From assembly GCF_030405905.1 (NCBI RefSeq), contig NZ_JASATW010000010.1, positions 171,626 through 235,625 of the forward strand: a stretch of DNA of 64,000 nt. The letters are read 5' to 3'. This DNA comes from Sphaerothrix gracilis (GTDB lineage: Bacteria; Cyanobacteriota; Cyanobacteriia; Phormidesmidales; Phormidesmidaceae). The position numbers were made by a program, and so were the translations under genes. The notes under the pieces were generated by a model. The model did not search any database. It saw nothing but the letters and a program-made list of their open reading frames with translations, and was not told the DNA's origin. This document shows positions 60,157 to 64,000 of the stretch, in pieces. Positions within the stretch are counted from its first letter, which is position 1. Each line of letters opens with the position of its first letter.

Positions 60157-61542
60157 ATGACGGCTGCTGTCCCTGCCTTCTCTCCCTCTCTCCCAGAACT
60201 ACCCGCTCTGATAGACGGATTGCCCAATATTTGCGGCTGGGAATCAGCCATTGAAGCGGCAACTTTGCGCACGCCGCCCCCTTCTAGGCAGGCGCTGCCG
60301 TCCAAGACGGTGGTGGCCGGCTTTGCGATCGCCCTGCACATGCATCAGCCCGTTATACCAGCCGGGCCGGACGGCAAGCTGATCAGCTATTTGCAGTACA
60401 TGTTTGAACATGCCTTTGAGCATGACAATCACCAGGCTGGTTCCCTGCTCTACTGCTATGGCCGTCTGGGAGATTTTATTCCCGAACTGGTCAGTCAGGG
60501 CTGTCAGCCTCGTATCTTGCTGGACTGTTCCGGTACGCTGCTGTGGGGCTTGCAGGATATGGGCCGGCAAGAGACCCTAGCTAAGCTCAAGCGGATCACC
60601 GGCGCGGCTGCCTATCAGTCTCAGGTGGAGTGGCTCGGCACTTTCTGGAGCTATGCCCCCGCCTCTAGAATTCCGCTGCCCGATTTAAAGCTGCAGGTAC
60701 GGGCCTGGCAGCACCATTTTGCCGCTATCTTTGGCCTAGAAGCCCTGGGCCGGGTACAGGGGTTTTCGCTGCCAGCGGCGGATTTGCCGTCTGATTCAGA
60801 TGCTCTATACGCTCTGGTAGAAACTCTCCGTACCTGCGGCTATCGCTGGCTGATGGTGACCCAGGCCAGCCTAGAGCAGCTCATCGGCCAGCCCCTAGCC
60901 CAGCCTCATCTCCCCCATCGGCTTGAAGTCACCAATAGGGCCGGAGAAACAGTAGCCTTCACCCTGCTGATCAATCAGGCAGCAGATGCCGACGCCGTTA
61001 GCCAAATGCAGCCCTATACCCTGGCTAAACACCTCGCTCAAACGGCGGCCTCTCCCTTACCGCTGGTGATGCAGTCGGCCCCTAGCGAAAGCAGCGCGAT
61101 GATGAATCGCTTTCCAGGCAGCTTCAAACGCGCCTGGCACGACCTGCGCAGCCAGCCCCAGGTAGCCGGACTGACAGGCTCAGAGTATTTAGACGCCTTG
61201 GCAGCGACTGGCTTCAATCTAGATGACTATCCGGTGTGCTCCGTCGCGGCCACCGCCACGCCGCCAACCGCCATACCTGAAACCTTTACCAATACTTCCT
61301 TCAAAGCGCCCCTGTCCATTGCCACCTCTGAGCTAAGGCACCGCCTAAGCGCCCATTTTCATCGCAGCAGGCGCAATATTGACGGCGGTAGGGAGTCGGC
61401 TGTTACCCGTCAGCCCCGCTATCGGGAGGCACTGCTGTACAATCTGCTGCTGCAGGCTAGCTGTTTTCGTTCTGGGCAGACGGCTCCCTGGTCAAGCTAT
61501 GCCAGAGAGATCTACGCTCGCGGTGAGCGCCTGCTGCGTTAG
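60157..61542 (+). CDS. GH57-family protein with altered active-site motifs
   Basis: About 461 residues from the ATG at 60157; a TTG at 60124 would add 11. The N-terminal half has the GH57 motif 1 IALHMHQPVIPAG and the block LLYCYGRLGDFIPELV. In cyanobacterial relatives a block of the form GFSPSEMALP follows; here it is GFSLPAADLP, so the Glu is Ala207. The later block that usually reads GENGGVMMNEFP is SESSAMMNRFP here. GH57 enzymes act on alpha-glucans, such as branching and 4-alpha-glucanotransfer. This member may be non-catalytic or have changed chemistry. It is cytosolic, with no signal. Confidence 0.75.
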   Translation: MTAAVPAFSPSLPELPALIDGLPNICGWESAIEAATLRTPPPSRQALPSKTVVAGFAIALHMHQPVIPAGPDGKLISYLQYMFEHAFEHDNHQAGSLLYCYGRLGDFIPELVSQGCQPRILLDCSGTLLWGLQDMGRQETLAKLKRITGAAAYQSQVEWLGTFWSYAPASRIPLPDLKLQVRAWQHHFAAIFGLEALGRVQGFSLPAADLPSDSDALYALVETLRTCGYRWLMVTQASLEQLIGQPLAQPHLPHRLEVTNRAGETVAFTLLINQAADADAVSQMQPYTLAKHLAQTAASPLPLVMQSAPSESSAMMNRFPGSFKRAWHDLRSQPQVAGLTGSEYLDALAATGFNLDDYPVCSVAATATPPTAIPETFTNTSFKAPLSIATSELRHRLSAHFHRSRRNIDGGRESAVTRQPRYREALLYNLLLQASCFRSGQTAPWSSYAREIYARGERLLR

Positions 61543-61559
61543 CGGGTTTTCAGGGCCCG

Positions 61560-61587
61560 CCAAAAATCTCAGGCCAAAAATCCCAGG
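61560..61587. repeat. 14-bp tandem repeat, one mismatch
   Basis: CCAAAAATCTCAGG (61560-61573) followed by CCAAAAATCCCAGG (61574-61587), in the 109-base spacer between the convergent GH57 and small secreted-protein genes. Part of the second copy can pair with CTGGGAT about 30 bases on, forming a weak stem. Confidence 0.65.
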
Positions 61588-61651
61588 AATTTTGCAGAAC
61601 ATTCAAAATCACTGGGATCGCAGCGATCGCGATTGGTTTGTCTCTGCTGAC

Positions 61652-61996
61652 TTAGTAGGCGATAGAGTCGAGGGTATAGCGCATGAAATCAGTGGCGACT
61701 TCGGCAGATTCATCATGGGCGGCGAAGACAACGACCATGCTGTCAGTGCCGTAGTCATAGCAGAGAATGCGGAAAACGCCGTCATTAAAATAGCCAGTGC
61801 GATCAATTTCGCCACCGCTGCTTTCAACTTCCAGGCTTGACATAAACTCGTCTGTGCGAGCGAGGCATTCCGCGCCGCTGATATCTTCTAGGTAGCGATC
61901 GCCGCTGGCAATTTGAGGCTGGGCCAGGGCCGGGAGGCTAGCGCTAGCCAAGCTGAGGCTGAGGAGTCCGGTTGCAATTGAATAGAGGCGTTTCAT
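61652..61996 (-). CDS. Small secreted two-Cys protein
   Basis: A 114-residue protein with a signal peptide (IATGLLSLSLASASLPALAQ). The mature part has DISGAECLARTDEF and VFRILCYDYGTD, the two Cys probably forming a disulfide, then MVVVFAAHDESAEVATDFM. The order of features matches the protein at 32779-33123, so both belong to one small secreted family. Function unknown. It stands alone, convergent with the GH57 gene. Confidence 0.75.
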   Translation of the reverse strand: MKRLYSIATGLLSLSLASASLPALAQPQIASGDRYLEDISGAECLARTDEFMSSLEVESSGGEIDRTGYFNDGVFRILCYDYGTDSMVVVFAAHDESAEVATDFMRYTLDSIAY

Positions 61997-62381
61997 AATC
62001 TCTTGGGTTTCAGATATTCTTAGGCGTTACGTAGTTTAAAATTTGAGACGCTAGTGGTAGCGGTAGGATTCTGCCGCTTCCCTTATTCAAGGGGGGGCGA
62101 CAGCCGGAGGGATCTCGCGAGCAGTTAAAAACCTCGTCAAGTGCGTAAGCCCCGGTTCTTTGGGCAGCAGTGATAGTTTGACACTAGGCTATCGAGCAGC
62201 CTGATGGTTCGAGCAACGAGGTTCTGAGCACCCAAGCCTACTGACGTTAAATTACAAGGCTTGAGCCACCCTTTCCTGAAAAATTGAGAAAAATAAGCTC
62301 AGTTGCCAAAATCACAACAATTTCAGTCAAACAGGCTGGCTTTGCCATCAGTTTTGCAGACGGCTGCGTCCTAGGGCAATA
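61997..62381. other. 385-base spacer between purK and a small secreted-protein gene
   Basis: No protein gene is supported. It holds inverted repeats suggestive of a structured RNA (listed separately) and, at 62056-62080, a hairpin AGCGGTAG-GATT-CTGCCGCT with one mismatch. The part nearest purK is AT-rich. Confidence 0.5.
62127..62265 (-). ncRNA. Candidate structured RNA downstream of purK
   Basis: On the minus strand AACCTCGT (62223-62216) can pair with ACGAGGTT (62137-62130), followed at once by a short T run (62131-62127). A second stem pairs CAAGCCT with AGGCTTG (62263-62257 and 62239-62233). The length and position would suit a 6S-type RNA; ssaA (6Sa RNA) has been reported near purK in cyanobacteria, as I recall. 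I cannot confirm the 6S fold, and the strand is uncertain. Confidence 0.25.
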
Positions 62382-63587
62382 TCAGGCCGGATACCAGATT
62401 GACTCAACTTGCTCAATCACCTCAGCGGCTGTGCGCTCGGCGGCCTGCCCCTTCAGCCCCAGCAGCGTGGTGACATGCCCCAGCTTGCGCCCTGGATGAG
62501 ACTCCCTCTTACCGTACCAGTAGACGTAGGTATTGGGGAGCTGTTCGAGGCGCTGCCGCTTTTCCGGGTAGTCATCGCTCGCCTGCTCGTAGCCCAGCAG
62601 ATTCACCATGACCGCTTGCTGACAGGCTAAGGCGGGCGATCCCAAAGATAAGCCGCTCACGGCCCGCAGGTGCTGCTCAAACTGCGAAGTGCGGCAGGCA
62701 TCTAGGCTATAGTGGCCAGAATTGTGAGTGCGGGGGGCCACTTCATTCACCAGTACCCGGCCCTCAGCGGTGAGAAATAACTCAATGCCAAAAACGCCAA
62801 CTGCCTGCAGACCATCCATTAACTTGCGGGCGATCGCTCCTATCTCTTCGGCCACAGGTAGCTCCACTTTAGCTGAAGCAATCACGCGGCGACAGACCTG
62901 ATCTACCTGCTGGGTTTCCACGATGGGATAGGCGATCACCTCTTTCAGCCGCGATCGCGCCACCATAATCGCCAGTTCGCGCTCGAACGGCACAAACTCT
63001 TCCAGCAGGATAGGGGCATAGTCTAGCTGCTGCCAGGTCTGTTCGACCGCTTCTAGGGTTGCCAAAATAAACGTGCCCTGACCGTCATAGCCGTGTCGCC
63101 GGGTTTTGAGCACCAGCGGCAGGCCCAGCTCGCTCACCTTTTGGGCCAGTTGAGGCCGATCGGTCTCGGACTCTAAACCCGCAAACTGAGGAACGGGCAG
63201 ACCAATACTTTGCAGATAAGTTCGCTGTTCATATTTGTCCAGCAGGGGCCTAAGCGCGGCCAGGGTCGGATAAAACTCAACTCCCTGCTCGGCCAGTTCG
63301 GCCAGGGCAGCCAGGTCAATAAACTCGTTTTCAAAGGTAATCAAATCGCACTTGCGGGCCAGTTCCGCCGTCGCCTCGGCGTCCTCAATGGGCGCTAAGA
63401 CGGTTTCCTTGGCAATCTTGGCGGCAGGATCGGTGGCTCGCGGGGTCTGGACAATCAGGTCTAGACCTAGCTTTTTAGCACTTGGCACCATCATCCAGGC
63501 CAGTTGACCGCCGCCAATCACCCCAATCCGCTGGGCCGGCGCGGCTTCTTTGGGCGCTAGGTTGAACAAGTTGGTAGAGAAAGACAT
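62382..63587 (-). CDS. purK: 5-(carboxyamino)imidazole ribonucleotide synthase
   Basis: A 401-residue ATP-grasp enzyme of purine synthesis: it carboxylates AIR with bicarbonate and ATP to N5-CAIR, which PurE then rearranges. Seen are the N-terminal IGVIGGGQLAWMMVPSAKKL, the grasp segment KTRRHGYDGQGTF, ILLEEFVPFERELAIMVARS and the active-site end FLTAEGRVLVNEVAPRTHNS with GHYSLDAC. The length is normal. purE is not in the window. A divergent DUF3352 gene starts 132 bases upstream. Confidence 0.94.
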   Translation of the reverse strand: MSFSTNLFNLAPKEAAPAQRIGVIGGGQLAWMMVPSAKKLGLDLIVQTPRATDPAAKIAKETVLAPIEDAEATAELARKCDLITFENEFIDLAALAELAEQGVEFYPTLAALRPLLDKYEQRTYLQSIGLPVPQFAGLESETDRPQLAQKVSELGLPLVLKTRRHGYDGQGTFILATLEAVEQTWQQLDYAPILLEEFVPFERELAIMVARSRLKEVIAYPIVETQQVDQVCRRVIASAKVELPVAEEIGAIARKLMDGLQAVGVFGIELFLTAEGRVLVNEVAPRTHNSGHYSLDACRTSQFEQHLRAVSGLSLGSPALACQQAVMVNLLGYEQASDDYPEKRQRLEQLPNTYVYWYGKRESHPGRKLGHVTTLLGLKGQAAERTAAEVIEQVESIWYPA

Positions 63588-63718
63588 AGCAGGGGCGATC
63601 GCGTCAGGTTGAGGCCACTGCTCAATTATCTCAGGTAGAGAACGCCGCTGGCTAGAAAACGTGACGTTGGTGAACCAGATGTGCTTAAGTGAAATTAGCT
63701 ATTTCTAACCATAGGGTG

Positions 63719-64000
63719 ATGAAATTAGGTTTTCTCCTGCCTCTCCTCAGCCTCGTCTGCAGCACCCCCGTCGCTAGCGCTGCCAAAACATCACCCTCGG
63801 CCCTTGAGCTGCTGCCAGCCGACACCGCCATGACCCTGATTCTAGATACCACAGAGGAAACCTGGGGCCAGCTCAGCCAGTTTCAGCTATTCACGCTGAT
63901 TGAGGAATACACGGGAACCGTGCCCAATCCGGGCGGTCTGCCCTACGTGCCCTTCGACATTTCCTATCAGTCTAGTATTGCCCCTTGGATTGGCGAGTCT
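63719..64000 (+). CDS. DUF3352 family exported protein (3' end outside window)
   Basis: The first 94 residues of a gene that runs off the window. The ATG at 63719 begins a signal peptide (MKLGFLLPLLSLVCSTPVAS, cut near SAA). The start of the mature part, ALELLPADTAMTLILDTTEE, then TWGQLSQFQLFTL and NPGGLPYVPFD, is typical of cyanobacterial DUF3352 proteins, which are periplasmic or surface proteins of unknown role. Little more can be said from the fragment. Confidence 0.75.
   Translation, partial: MKLGFLLPLLSLVCSTPVASAAKTSPSALELLPADTAMTLILDTTEETWGQLSQFQLFTLIEEYTGTVPNPGGLPYVPFDISYQSSIAPWIGES

Noticed and set aside
61379..61840. A 153-residue open frame on the plus strand
   Set aside because: It starts inside the GH57 gene and ends antisense to the small secreted protein; both real genes have better evidence.
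1..64000. Search for CRISPR arrays, tRNA and rRNA genes
   Set aside because: No regularly spaced repeats or cloverleaf-like sequences were recognised in the spacers; a scan with tRNAscan and CRISPR tools was not possible here.

Overview
The window is chromosomal DNA of a cyanobacterium. Evidence: the HIP1 octamer GCGATCGC recurs through nearly all of it, and lineage-typical genes are present (Ycf34, PSRP-3/Ycf65, DUF3685/Ycf55-like, DUF928, DUF3598, DUF6464-like and DUF3352 proteins, a groESL operon with CIRCE and a K-box, and a split atpB-atpE type locus). The many WD40, CHAT, CHASE2, TIR and two-partner-secretion proteins fit a morphologically complex, Leptolyngbya/Nodosilinea-like organism. 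A sodium-pump-type rhodopsin hints at a saline or marine habitat. The taxonomic placement is inference. No rRNA, tRNA, CRISPR array or intact insertion sequence was recognised.

Layout. 0-5.4 kb: the 3' end of an RNase HI gene, a translationally coupled pair of glycosyltransferases and a large membrane-anchored protein. 5.5-10.6 kb: a two-gene signalling relay, a CBS/PAS/HisKA_2 kinase followed by a REC-PAS-HisKA kinase. 10.6-18 kb: exonuclease III, two small proteins, a REC-DUF3685 protein with a repeat-rich membrane protein, a LysE-type exporter and a CrtISO-like oxidoreductase. 18.1-23.5 kb: a 1494-residue receptor with five tandem TIR domains and a CHASE2 sensor, followed by a secreted DUF928 protein. 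23.5-34 kb: a WD40 Ser/Thr kinase, ycf34, CCA-adding enzyme, HEAT protein, DoxX and MATE membrane proteins, a Rieske oxygenase overlapping a PD-(D/E)XK nuclease-like gene, a XisF-like serine recombinase with unusual catalytic residues, and two secreted proteins.

34-43.5 kb: a microbial rhodopsin with the NDQ signature of light-driven sodium pumps, divergent from an AT-rich sensor kinase. Both lie in a stretch without HIP1 sites. They are followed by aat, a DUF3598 protein, an orphan PotB/PotC permease pair, an AT-rich sulfotransferase and a PEP-CTERM protein. 43.7-49.6 kb: metG, a methyltransferase/HAD pair, PSRP-3, and the ATP synthase epsilon and beta genes with two copies of one palindrome around the epsilon gene. 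49.7-55.3 kb: a TPS-domain secreted protein, a TPR-CHAT protease directly downstream, and a second PEP-CTERM protein. 55.3-64 kb: groESL with its regulatory sites, DUF924, a Tat-exported aldo/keto reductase, a small four-Cys protein, a GH57-family protein whose active site looks degenerate, a small secreted protein, a possible structured RNA, purK, and the start of a DUF3352 gene.

The most unusual elements are the five-TIR/CHASE2 receptor, built by internal duplication and with one TIR lacking the catalytic glutamate, and the NDQ rhodopsin with its divergent kinase.
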